A program made the translations under genes and the position numbers. Below are positions 55,298 through 64,000 of a DNA stretch of 64,000 bases, piece after piece (within the stretch, counting starts at the first letter, position 1; each line of letters begins with the position of its first letter). This stretch comes from Theileria orientalis strain Shintoku (lineage: Eukaryota > Apicomplexa > Aconoidasida > Piroplasmida > Theileriidae), in assembly GCF_000740895.1 (NCBI RefSeq), contig NC_025261.1, forward strand, positions 682,001-746,000, in the 5' to 3' direction. The notes below the pieces were generated by a model. The model saw only the letters and a list, made by a program, of their open reading frames with translations, was not told where the DNA came from and ran no database searches.

Positions 55298-56130
55298 TTA
55301 TATTTGCAGCTGATCGTTGTTGATTATCACATCCACTGGTATGTCCTGCACCTTTACCTTTATTGAGGACTCTATGTTTTCGTCCAGCACTAGCGTGACT
55401 TTGAACGTTCCGTATTTGAGTATGTACCCTGACTCTGTGTGTATTTTGATATCCTGCTCCCTCAACATGTCAAGTGGCCCTAGAAGCATCATGCTCCTCA
55501 GCTTATTTATTATGTGCACTGGTCTCAGCGGGGCGTTCAGCTTTGTCTTGTCCGCGTTAGAACATGGCACTTCAAACTCCAGCACCAGGTCCTTTCCCAG
55601 CTTTTCCTTAAGCTGCAACGCCGACGTTCTCCTTATGTTCTGCAGACACTCCTTGTAGTTGCGATCCAGTGCCAGACCCACCAACTCCGATCTCGTTGTG
55701 TATCTTGCGAATCCAAACGGAACGAGGTAGTTGAATGCGTAATTCTGCGTCACGTACACAATCTCCCCTGAATATTAATCATATATTTAAATTCATTGCG
55801 TGTTTGCCATCTATTCACTATATAATCCGGTTAGCACGTATAACATTTATTTGTCTATGGTTTACCTTTCTTTCCAACGTTAGGTGTATCTCTTTCGAGC
55901 GTTACTTGAACGTGAGTATACTTTTTCCTGGCTTCAAGGTGTGTAGACCTGTATTTTCTAAGGCCTATTTGGGGGCTGTTTCCGTCAAATGTCAAGGAAT
56001 CCTCTTTTTTCGAGGTGCGATAGGGCAACAGAGATGTTGAACTAGAACTACATTTAAAATTGGCTACAAAGGCGTTAGCTACAACAGCCAGTGTGAGCAA
56101 CAGAATTATAGTATTTCCTATGATGAACAA
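55298..56130 (-). CDS. RPL9: Apicoplast-targeted ribosomal protein bL9, start not resolved
   Basis: Exons 55866-56130 (5' end open) and 55298-55767 join through KKG/EIVYVTQNYAFNYLVPFGFA, the hallmark GD.V.VK.GYARN.L.P.G.A region of bL9. The C-terminal domain follows in the second exon to YILKYGTFKVTLVL and the stop. The first exon begins with a hydrophobic FIIGNTIILLLTLAVVANAF, a signal peptide, then a Ser/Lys-rich transit-like stretch. That bipartite leader suits the apicoplast ribosome. No in-frame ATG is present before 56130, and an in-frame stop lies a little further upstream. A short 5' exon must therefore be spliced on, probably within the ~200 bases before the CARNMT-like stop. Confidence 0.85.
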
Positions 56131-56344
56131 ATATGTTTTTGAAACAACTTTTATGGAATTTGAAAATGTTTTATGGGTAAAATCTCAACACACTGCTGCT
56201 CCTTCAATATCTTTTACTAATTATTTTCCGAACCCTACAGGCTCTATACACACTACCATTAATTTCCACAAAAACACTCAAATTCTAGTATGGACTCATG
56301 CAAAAGTTGTTATACAGCATTTTAATGATTTCTATGTTACAAAT

Positions 56345-57850
56345 TTAAAATGTATTCGATTGCCCGCTAACCGGAACCTCGTTTCTGGTCGCCTCGAAGT
56401 AGATACATTTATACTGCGTTTTCATCATGCTCAACGAGTTTGATGTATAGTACGCCTCTTTAACGTCAAAGTTGTCTATTGTGAACCAGTTTGAGATTAT
56501 CGTTCTCACTTCCTCCCAGGGGAGCTCTATTGAGTTGTGCGTCAGGTCTGCGTAGTGATACAGCAGGGGTCCCATGTTCGCCCAGAGGGCCCCCCTTTTG
56601 GTCAGACGCGCGATCGTCCTGATGTACGAAATGATGTTCTTGGCGGTGTCCAGGAAGAAGGACGTTAGGACCCCGTCGAAGTGCTCCGAGAACCCCTCGT
56701 AAGCCTCTATGAACTCCCCTGCACATATTGAGAATTTTTGGCGATCGAGTTTAAATTCTCCTGGAGATACGTCAGGTATGTCAACCTCCTTCAGGTGATC
56801 CTCTTTAGATATCCTAAAATCTTTTGTGATTGAAGTTTAGATATAGGAGTAGCGTTTCCACCTATAATGGATATACTATGGTATCTAAGATTACTAGGTA
56901 ACCTGTTGCTGGTGTCTAAGCAATACGGGTATATTTTAAAGGCGTTGGGCCTGATGGCGTGGTTTATAACGAAGTGTGAACCTACAAAGAAATGGGCAAT
57001 GAGGCAAATACCTATTAGCATAAAGTACGAGAACTCGTTACCCTGACTCGAGTAGCCGAGCCTCAAGACCTCGAAGGGGAGTCTTCCCAACCCAGAACCG
57101 GGACAGAGAATCCTAAAAAGGCCATGTGTGTGAACCTCAGTATTCGTTTTCCGCATTGACGGACTTTGTAGACTATAATTAACTGGACTAAGATAGGGTA
57201 CGCTAAGGTTGTAAGACTAATATTGGAGTACTTACAGTGGTGGATCTTCGAGGTCTCTTATTGGAACTCTCCGCTGCAGTGCATCCAGGAGTGGCCTGAA
57301 GCACTGGTCGCGCTCCTTCTCTCCTTCAACCGACCAATCCCTCACGAACTGGCGGAGCGTAGATCGGACCTAAAGGTGTTTGGTGTAAAGGCTCGCGAAT
57401 TACCCAGTTCACGTTCCTCTGCAAGACCAGCGGGTCGCTGGTTGGCTTTATCTCATCGTCCTCCAAATCGTCCGGGCAGTTGCAAAATGGCGTATTTCTT
57501 ATTATGTGTATGACTTCCTTCTTCACCTCCTCGTCGGTGTACTTGTTTCCTGCGTAAAATTTATCCAATTTCCCCGTGTATTTTTCTAAGTCCACGATCC
57601 CAGATATCATTGCGATTATAAAATCTTGGTTTTTAATCAGCGCCTTCAGTATTTTTATCGTCCTAGATGGCGGGGATTCAATCAGCAAGGCCTTGTCGTC
57701 CCCTGAAAGCAGGTTGAACGACCTGTATATCCTTTCGACGTCGACTGAGCCGTCCCGTTTGTACGACATAAAAGCGTATATTATATTAATGAAGTGCTTA
57801 AGCTCTTCACGTTCAGTCTGCTCGAGAGCTTTGTTACTATTTTCTTCCAT
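56345..57850 (-). CDS. Carnosine N-methyltransferase-like (N2227 family) SAM methyltransferase
   Basis: Exons 57404-57850, 57236-57369, 56903-57172 and 56345-56813 give 439 residues. The N-terminus (REELKHFINIIYAFMSYKRD) and STLRQFVRDWSVEGEKERDQ match the CARNMT1 helical region. LFRILCPGSGLGRLPFEVLR is the SAM-binding motif I, and GNEFSYFMLIGICL follows. RISKEDHLKEVDIPDVSPGE, FSICAGEFIEAY and MGPLLYHYADLTHNSIELPW complete the family. The donor at 56902 was picked because it alone keeps the frame into ISKEDHLKE. Human CARNMT1 methylates carnosine and protein histidines. The parasite substrate is unknown and may be a protein or RNA. It diverges from YVH1. Confidence 0.9.
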
Positions 57851-58159
57851 AACAGTAAATAATTTGAATATCTAGGCGCACATGATCGAAAAGTTACAAA
57901 CTAAATTACAAAAGGCCTTTAGAGCAAAATCGAGCAAGTTAAAACATCTTAAATGGAAAGATAAAATATTATGTATTTAAAACAAACATAAAATTGAACA
58001 GAGAACGTGAAAGGGTAGCCTTTTGTTCCTAAGAATGGTTCTACCACAATCACTACACAAAATAAATTTTTATCAACCGTTTTTATCAAATTATGGTTAG
58101 ATTTATTCTATAATGCTTGGATTGTTGTATGATGTTTTTGTGTTTTAATACGTTCACAA
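57851..58159. other. Divergent promoter region, CARNMT-like / YVH1
   Basis: About 310 AT-rich bases between two start codons in opposite directions. No frame, RNA or repeat is apparent. Confidence 0.55.
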
Positions 58160-59359
58160 ATGACTAAAATAATACCGGGTTTACACGTCGGTAGCTTCAT
58201 TGAGGCAAATTATTTATTCTCAGCCAAAAATGATAGCAAAACCGATGATGATGGAAGGAAAAAGGATTCTGAGCCGGATTCCATTGATAACGTGAAGGAA
58301 GCCGTCATAACAGTCTGCCAGGACGTTCCATATTGGTGCTCAACGCACTGCTCAAAGTCGACTACACATTTTAGTATTTTGAACGAATCTTTATCGAAAC
58401 TATATCACGACCACGTCAAAAACCCTTACGTGAATCTTCACTTCGACCTCGTTTACCGGAGGGTCTCTGACGATGATGAGTTTGAAGCTGAGCCCACCTA
58501 CGTCGTCCACTCAATTATTGACGCCGACGATAAGCCCGACGAGACCTTCTTCATGGCCTTCAAGTTCTCCTATGAGTTAGTTTGCACCCCTAACAGCTTC
58601 ACTTTAGGCTCATAGACTATTTTCTCTCCATTGAAAAGGGCTTCGTCTTGGTCCACTGGTAAGAGTTTACACGTTTCTTCCAGTTTGAATACATACTCAC
58701 TCCCACCTAACTCCTTTGTTTTCAGCATGCTCGGACTCTGCAGAAGCACTTCCCTTATATGCTCCTATCTGATGCGGAAGTGGAACAAGAGGTTTATGGA
58801 CGTGAAGAGGTACATGAAGCAGGTTCACCCCAAGACCGCCATCAGTCACTACTTCGAGTACCAAATGATCCTGTACTATAAAAACGGCTTCAGGATTGAG
58901 GACGAGGGGTTCTTTTACAACCACTACATGAAGACTCTCGACAACTACCTGATGAACAGGCACAACTTAAGCTTCAACCTGGACACTGACCCTGACCCGC
59001 AGTTCGTCTACTCCTGCAAGGTGTGCAGGGAGACTCTGTTCTGCGACAACAACATAATAAGGCACGACGCTGACCCTGGCACTCCCGGCCGCGCCCTTTC
59101 CTCTTCCGACGACTGCAACAGTATTTTCATCGAGCCCATGACTTGGATGAAGGAGCTCGAGTCCCCCAACGGCAAACTGTTTTGCAGCAACTCCAGGTGC
59201 AACTCTAAACTCGGCTCATTTTCTTGGCACGGTCGCAAGTGTTCCTGCGGCCATCTTCAGGTTCCTGCCTTCCAGGTTCAGTTGTCCAAGGTCGACAGGT
59301 TCAACTACAGCGACGGCAGCCACCTCCCCGGCAAGGATTCCAATTTACAGGTAAAGTGA
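58160..59359 (+). CDS. YVH1: Dual-specificity phosphatase YVH1/DUSP12
   Basis: Exons 58160-58575, 58608-58658 and 58726-59359 encode 366 residues. The first two introns are 32 and 67 bases. The catalytic loop is assembled across a splice as VLVHC/MLGLCRSTSL, i.e. HCX5RS. The aspartate loop lies upstream in the FSYELIDYFLSI region or before. The C-terminal zinc-binding domain has YSCKVCRETLFC, IEPMTWMKELESPNGKLFCS and CNSKLGSFSWHGRKCSCG, then PAFQVQLSKVDRF. YVH1 releases Mrt4 from pre-60S ribosomes and has phosphatase activity. The frame ends at TGA 59357-59359 just after a GTAAAG that could be a donor, so a short extra exon is possible. Confidence 0.92.
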
Positions 59360-59454
59360 GCTGACACCACTTCATCAGTAGTCCGTGTTATTCATCAATG
59401 TACTATAGCCCATTTAAACATTTTATATTTACTTTCGTTTATATACATATTCAC

Positions 59455-59540
59455 ATTCATACTTATACACACACATACACCTATACATATACACATACAT
59501 ACACATACATGTACACACCTATATATACATATCCTTGTGT
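59455..59540. repeat. CA/TA low-complexity tract
   Basis: A run of CATACA, ACACAC and TATACA words sits between the convergent ends of YVH1 and PPCS. It is imperfect and about 85 bases long. Confidence 0.75.
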
Positions 59541-59561
59541 TTATTTGTGGTACTACATTCA

Positions 59562-61119
59562 TCATTTTACTCCTTTTTTATAACCTTCTATCCTTTTGGA
59601 GTGTGTTTTTAGTATTTCTTCACCAATTTGTTGGTTTAGCTCTGATGGCTGCTGCGGTTATCTTTATCAACTTACGTTTGACTCGAGTGTTTTCGTCGGC
59701 CCATCTGATAGCACAATGCTGACATTTGTAAGCCTTTCGTTGAATATGTTACATACAATCTATCGATCATTTATACTTCTGGAAACTTACCATATCGGCT
59801 GAAGTTGGCTTCGAGAGCATTTCTTTTGCTGAGTTTTCCATTTCCGTCCTGTTTGTTGACATCTTAAAGCAACACACTGTCGGATACCCATCTGATATTT
59901 GTCTTATTATTTTCCTACAAGCCATGAATTAGTTTAATAGCATGTGTTAATACAACTGCTACTGCTAGCGCCACTACTACAACCAATAATGCTACCACTG
60001 TTAGTAATTGTATCACAGGTTGTTGTGGTACTACTACTAAAACTAATGCTATTATTAATGGTACCGCTACCACTAGTAGTAACACCAATGTTCACTTTAA
60101 CCTACCTCATTTTTGGCAGAGGATCCAGCTTAAGGCTGACTGTGTTGCTTGATGAGAATTTTTCTTTCATCTACAAACTCCGTTAAAACACTCTTAATCA
60201 TCGACTATCTAGTCAATCATACCAGTGAATCGTCTGAAAACTTAAAGTCTGATGCAGCCGCAACTAAACAATATGCTACATTCTCCCTAAATCTTTTACA
60301 AAAGTGAACTATCACACTGCAAATTATTGTCGCTATTTTTACTAATGTCATCATTACTATTGTTATTAATATCATCATCATTACTATTTTTACTGCTATC
60401 ATCAAGTACTAATAATAGCTATTGATAGCAACTACTGATAGCACCAATTGTCTAAAATAACAGCTACATTCTCCATCTACATAATCACTAACGTTAATTT
60501 ATCTTGATATTCTGGCAGTGTTGTAAAATAATCCAAAAACAGTCTCGACTTGTACTGCAACACTGTTAACACACTTCTGGTATACCTTGTTATATCCTTC
60601 TATGCTTCTTAAAATTAACTCTTTAAATTCACTTTCACCTTCAACTGCGCATTTCTTGTCATTTAATCACATTTACCTATTATTGATGAATTATTCTCAA
60701 CTCTTAGGCTTTCCAGTAGCCTGTATGGATGATCACGATCATTTGTGAATCTTATAAAGGGCAAATGGGCCGTTTTCCTCGATAAAAAGACTACCAGGTA
60801 CCCTTTTGACAGGAAAAATCTACAATGTTGTTTTTAACACAATCCAATCCACTTACTCTGCGATTTCCGATCCTCTTCTACCTGATGAGAAGTTATCTAT
60901 GTATCTGATCCCATATTTGTCCAAATTTACTGAAGTTCCTCCTGATGTGATCACTATTACTCTATATTCATCGTTTCCTAAGCATTTGTGGGCTTAAATT
61001 ATTATTTTTCTCCAGGCACCTAGGATTCCACTCCCATCTACCTTCTTACCCTTCATGTTCCTTGTAAAAAACTCTTCTAGACTCTCTATAAGGTCCTCAC
61101 TATTATATTCTGAATCCAT
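59562..61119 (-). CDS. PPCS: Phosphopantothenate-cysteine ligase (PPCS/CoaB), many exons
   Basis: At least eight minus-strand exons, beginning with the ATG at 61119. Recognisable pieces in order are SEDLIESLEEFFTRN, then VIVTSGGTSVNLDKYGIRYI with DNFSSGRRGSEIAE, FFLSKGYLVVFLSRKTAHLP, FKELILRSIEGYNK, YKSRLFLDYFTTLPEYQDKL, YCLVAAASDFKF (catalytic region), SSSNTVSLKLDPLPKM and FKMSTNRTEMENSAKEML. A C-terminal IGEEILKTHSKRI ends at 59562-59564. The enzyme joins cysteine to 4'-phosphopantothenate in coenzyme A synthesis. The exon around 59655-59720 has two possible frames and is not settled, and the first intron could be 27 or 57 bases. Intron sequences contain triplet repeats near 59945-60085 and 60345-60405. 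Confidence 0.85.
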
Positions 61120-61266
61120 ATCAACTCCCGTACCTTAAAATATATATTTACACAAGATACATTATGGATGTGCAGTGGTGTAAAAATGGCTAGCGCGTAC
61201 GCGTGGATACCAAAAATATTAACGTTTAGAAGTCAATTGAGGCGAATACTGTTTTCCCTTTTCTCC

Positions 61267-61662
61267 TTAGTCGAATAGAGAGAAACCCATATCGTCTTCC
61301 TCCTCTTCAGGCTCCTCCTCCTTCTTGGCTTCCTCTTGTTTGGCTAAAAGGCAACATTAATAAATCTGAACGTACCTGACGAAGCGGCTGCTTGGGATGT
61401 GGACGAAGCTACGACTACTCCTCCTGCTGGCACCTTCTGAAGTTTCTCCAATCCGGCGGTTATAGTCTATTGGGCAATGATTAAAATTTTAACGTACTTC
61501 GTGGACTGATTTTCCAGATACTGCTGCGAAGAAAGCGTCCAAGGCGTCCTCGTCTACTTCAGATCCTACGGAGCTGAGTACTTCCTTGACATCACTTTTG
61601 GATGGGCTTTCATTGCCGCAGGTGACAGACAACAAATAACTTGCTACGTATTTGAGTGACAT
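61267..61662 (-). CDS. RPLP2: 60S acidic ribosomal protein P2
   Basis: Exons 61498-61662, 61376-61466 and 61267-61343 encode 110 residues, the standard length. MSLKYVASYLLSVTCGNESP and DVKEVLSSVGSEVDEDALDA match the P2 dimerisation domain. A short Ala/Ser hinge leads to the acidic tail ending DDMGFSLFD, the conserved stalk C-terminus (here Ser in place of the usual Gly). P2 forms the ribosomal stalk with P0 and P1 and recruits translation GTPases. Confidence 0.96.
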
Positions 61663-62360
61663 GGTCGTAATTTCTTTAAATTAATTGACCTAAAAATGTA
61701 TATACGTTTTATGCATATATAAATACATATTAAGATTCTATATGTGGGTTGGCTAGTATGGAATTATAATACTAATTAACAATAATAAATTATTTTAAAC
61801 ATACAAGCAAAAATTCTTTATAAAATAATTTATTTTTTCCTTTGAAAATATTCAGTATATCTCTGTAATTGGAATCTTAATGCTGGGGTACTAAATCCAA
61901 TGGGGAAGGAATGTGTTAAGGAATCAAAAAATCAACTTATCTAAAGCACATTTAATTTATAAATATATTTTATGCAATAATCGATACAAATAAATTATCT
62001 AACTAATTCTTATGAATTTTTTAATTTTGATTCCACATTCAAACATATTTTTTAAATGTTAGTTACTAAATAAACATTATCTATACACCTTCTTTAGGAT
62101 TTATGTATTAAAATATACTTTACCTTTTATTTTATAATTATATTTTAACATTTACAACTGCCTTCTATTACATTGTTTTACATACCTATTATTTATTTTA
62201 TTTTATATATTTTTATAAATCAACATTTGATATTATTTTTTCTTTAATATTTTATATGGTTAACGATTTTACAATAGTTAGGTTTTTATTTTTAACACTC
62301 CACACCTTCCCATTAGTATCACTATACACTATTTATTTATTTTATAAACTCTTAGTATCA
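61663..62360. other. Very AT-rich intergenic region
   Basis: About 700 bases, with almost only A and T from 61730 to 62350. It separates the divergent RPLP2 and UMP1-like genes. An in-frame extension upstream of the UMP1-like ATG (from 62256) is Leu/Phe-rich and probably chance. No RNA gene is seen. Confidence 0.55.
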
Positions 62361-62762
62361 ATGGACAATAACAGTTTTTCGCATTTAAACATTGATTTAA
62401 ACTCGTTTCCTAACAGTTTTCTTGACAATTTTGAGAACGATAATTCTGACTTAAAGTTGCATAACATACATCCTATTAATAATATAGACCACAACCACCT
62501 AAAGAAATCGGTAGCAGAGAGTTATGCCAGGATTTCCAGGTGTTTCGGCTCTCAGGAAACCCTCAAGATGTCGATCGAACGCAACATGTGCTCCCAGGCA
62601 ACCAGGCTTCCTGGGATGAAGAGCAGCATGCTCTCACTTGAGATTTTAATGGATGAGCTGGACACTTTACACAATTATGACTACATGAACGACGAGAAGC
62701 CATCCAACGAGTTTGGATTGGGTGGAATCCATTCACACATTGAGAACAAGATGAACCTGTGA
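62361..62762 (+). CDS. UMP1: Proteasome maturation factor UMP1/POMP
   Basis: A single exon of 133 residues from the ATG at 62361. The C-terminal part (QETLKMSIERNMCSQATRLP then GMKSSMLSLEILMDELDTL) matches the UMP1 consensus, in which a RLPGLPSS.L.L..L.GRD-like stretch follows the helix. The first ~60 residues are Asn/Asp/Ser-rich, like the disordered N-terminus of yeast UMP1. UMP1 assists assembly of 20S half-proteasomes and is the first substrate of the finished particle. The length matches human POMP (141). Confidence 0.85.
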   Translation: MDNNSFSHLNIDLNSFPNSFLDNFENDNSDLKLHNIHPINNIDHNHLKKSVAESYARISRCFGSQETLKMSIERNMCSQATRLPGMKSSMLSLEILMDELDTLHNYDYMNDEKPSNEFGLGGIHSHIENKMNL

Positions 62763-62856
62763 AAAAAACCCTTAATTTACTGACAAACTGGCATATACAC
62801 TACTTATTACACTCTTTCAAACACATATTGCGTATTATGTTACATTATTAAATGTG

Positions 62857-63408
62857 CTATGCATATTCTACAATTCTAGGGAAGGCGTAAAGTATGGCCA
62901 CATTGAAAGCTTGAGTGAACCTTTCTGGGTTTTTGAAGTATGATAGTTCCTGTGGAATGTCCCTCTCCTTGTTAATTTCCTAAACATAAATGTTGGCCCG
63001 TTAAAGTACCTTAAAACTGGCACCATCGAAAGCATCTTCGTCCAGGTGCTTGAATATGCAACATCCCTTCAGTCTATCAGTACAGAATGAACTCTTTTCC
63101 ACGGTTTTACAGGGCGGCATTCTTGAATATACCAGTTGGTGCAGAAAGTCGCAGAATTCACCCTTCATACACATTCCTTTGAGCCAGTGCCTGCATACTA
63201 CGGAGTGCTTTCCTCTAGACCTCTCAATGTCCACCCTGTCAAACCCCTTTAATCTTAGCAATGCCGCCTTTTCTGTATCCCTCTTAACTATGTTCAGTGC
63301 CAACGTAGCCAGCGGGTTGTCTTTATAATTACTTGCGATTGAGGACTTGTGAATACCTTTGCGTTTTTGACTGCGCAAGGCGTCATGGAATACTGATGAA
63401 AACTCCAT
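62857..63408 (-). CDS. CPSF30 (Yth1)-like CCCH zinc-finger protein
   Basis: Exons 63010-63408 and 62857-62979 give 173 residues across a 30-base intron. VVCRHWLKGMCMKGEFCDFL followed by H is a CX8CX5CX3H finger closest to finger 2 of CPSF30 ([20 protein letters not shown]). MPPCKTVEKSSFCTDRLKGC then CIFKH follows as a degenerate finger 3. The remaining CPSF30 fingers are absent and there is no YTH domain. CPSF30 contacts the AAUAAA signal through fingers 2 and 3, so this minimal protein keeps the relevant part. The C-terminal exon (IPQELSYFKNPERFTQAFNV) is of unknown role. A different CCCH protein is possible but less likely. Confidence 0.72.
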
Positions 63409-63608
63409 TTACGCTTTACATTAAATATTAAATAAAACAATAAACATTTTAGTGACAATGATTAAATGAATAGTAAATATACTACTCTATCACTCTATTC
63501 AATCACACACCATATTAGTAATAATAATGTGAAATAAACACACTCCCAAGTTATAATTTAACATTTATGAATTTTGTCAGAGTAATTAACACAGTTTTGT
63601 TCTGTAGG

Positions 63609-64000
63609 ATGACTAAAAGACTTATTACTGAGTTTTTCGAAACTAGAACCGACCTTCCTCGTAAAAAGCCTGCACTCGACCATGTTTCCACCAATATAAC
63701 TGTAACTCCTGATGAAGCCAAACTCAGTTACTCCGAAAACATAAGGAATCTGATGGGAGATGAGTGGTGCGTTTTTGCGTTTTTATTCTTTTCTCAGGTT
63801 CCATGTGTTGAATTCCGAGATCAATAAACCTTATTTTAAGACCCTGTGGTCCAAGGTTCTCAGAGAACGAAGCTCCAAAAAGGTCTATCCCCCTTCCCAC
63901 TTGGTTTTCAACGCCTTCAAACTTACTCCGTAAGAATGTGTGTCAGTAACGTATCTTAGCCTCTCAAAGGTCAAAGTCGTCATCGTTGGACAGGACCCAT
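63609..64000 (+). CDS. UNG: Uracil-DNA glycosylase, N-terminal part (runs off the window)
   Basis: Exons 63609-63766, 63798-63929 and 63960 onward are read. LITEFFETRTDLPRKKPALD is a disordered start. EWFHVLNSEINKPYFKTLWS and VYPPSHLVFNAFKLTPLSKV then VKVVIVGQDP match UNG up to the catalytic water-activating motif GQDPYH, cut after the first base of the next codon. UNG removes uracil from DNA in the nucleus or organelles. An in-frame ATG at 63567 would add 14 residues, but it lies before a TTCTGTAG that looks like an acceptor, so the 63609 start was taken. Introns are 31 and 30 bases. Confidence 0.9.

Noticed and set aside
56060..56443. Plus-strand frame of 127 codons opposite the bL9 leader and CARNMT end
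   Set aside because: It overlaps the bL9 signal-peptide exon in antisense and lacks any domain. The bL9 and CARNMT readings are far stronger.
59944..60186. Leu/Val-rich plus-strand frame
   Set aside because: It is a shadow of a triplet repeat and of PPCS exons on the minus strand.

Overview
The window reads as nuclear DNA of an apicomplexan piroplasm, most likely a Theileria species. Two adjacent secreted proteins are built from FAINT (DUF529) repeats, a domain largely confined to Theileria. Nearly every gene is split by very short GT-AG introns, often 27-40 bases. Intergenic DNA is AT-rich while many exons are GC-richer, and one protein looks apicoplast-targeted. The FAINT abundance and fairly GC-rich exons would suit T. 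orientalis better than T. parva or T. annulata, but that is inference. I found no tRNA, rRNA, CRISPR or mobile element. Exon joins were worked out by hand from GT/AG sites, frame continuity and family resemblance.

Layout. 1-9.2 kb: partial unknown gene, mL53-like, RPC8, NOP53, uS9m, a coiled-coil unknown and the RBBP6/Mpe1-like DWNN-RING protein. 10-19.8 kb: PP1 catalytic subunit, a small unknown ORF, a giant ABC1 kinase with a beta-lactamase-like tail, mRNA guanylyltransferase, and a PDI-like protein lacking CxxC. 20.4-25.4 kb: two tandem FAINT proteins, the lineage-specific island. 26-34.3 kb: myristoylatable alpha/beta hydrolase (ABHD17-like), Pelota, PAM18, RRP7-like, PCID2/Thp1-like and RPB4. 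34.6-42.6 kb: Nsp1/Nup62 FG nucleoporin and mitochondrial Lon. 43.9-48.5 kb: a small secreted protein, SmB and a large Glu/Pro/Val-repeat protein of unknown function. 49-57.9 kb: DPH1, SDHAF2, a YTH m6A reader, an SRRM1-like PWI/RS protein, a HIT-like zinc-ribbon protein, apicoplast bL9 and carnosine N-methyltransferase-like protein. 58-64 kb: YVH1/DUSP12, phosphopantothenoylcysteine synthetase, ribosomal P2, UMP1, a CPSF30-like CCCH protein and the start of uracil-DNA glycosylase.

Most genes are housekeeping. Many serve the mRNA life cycle: RNA polymerases II and III, capping, splicing, 3' processing, m6A reading, export and rescue of stalled ribosomes. Neighbours are arranged head-to-head, tail-to-tail and head-to-tail without operon logic, with spacers often of only 60-300 bases. 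Points most worth following are the separate YTH and CPSF30-like genes (one fused protein in plants and Toxoplasma), the FAINT pair, the small secreted protein with biased codon use, and the unidentified 864-residue protein.
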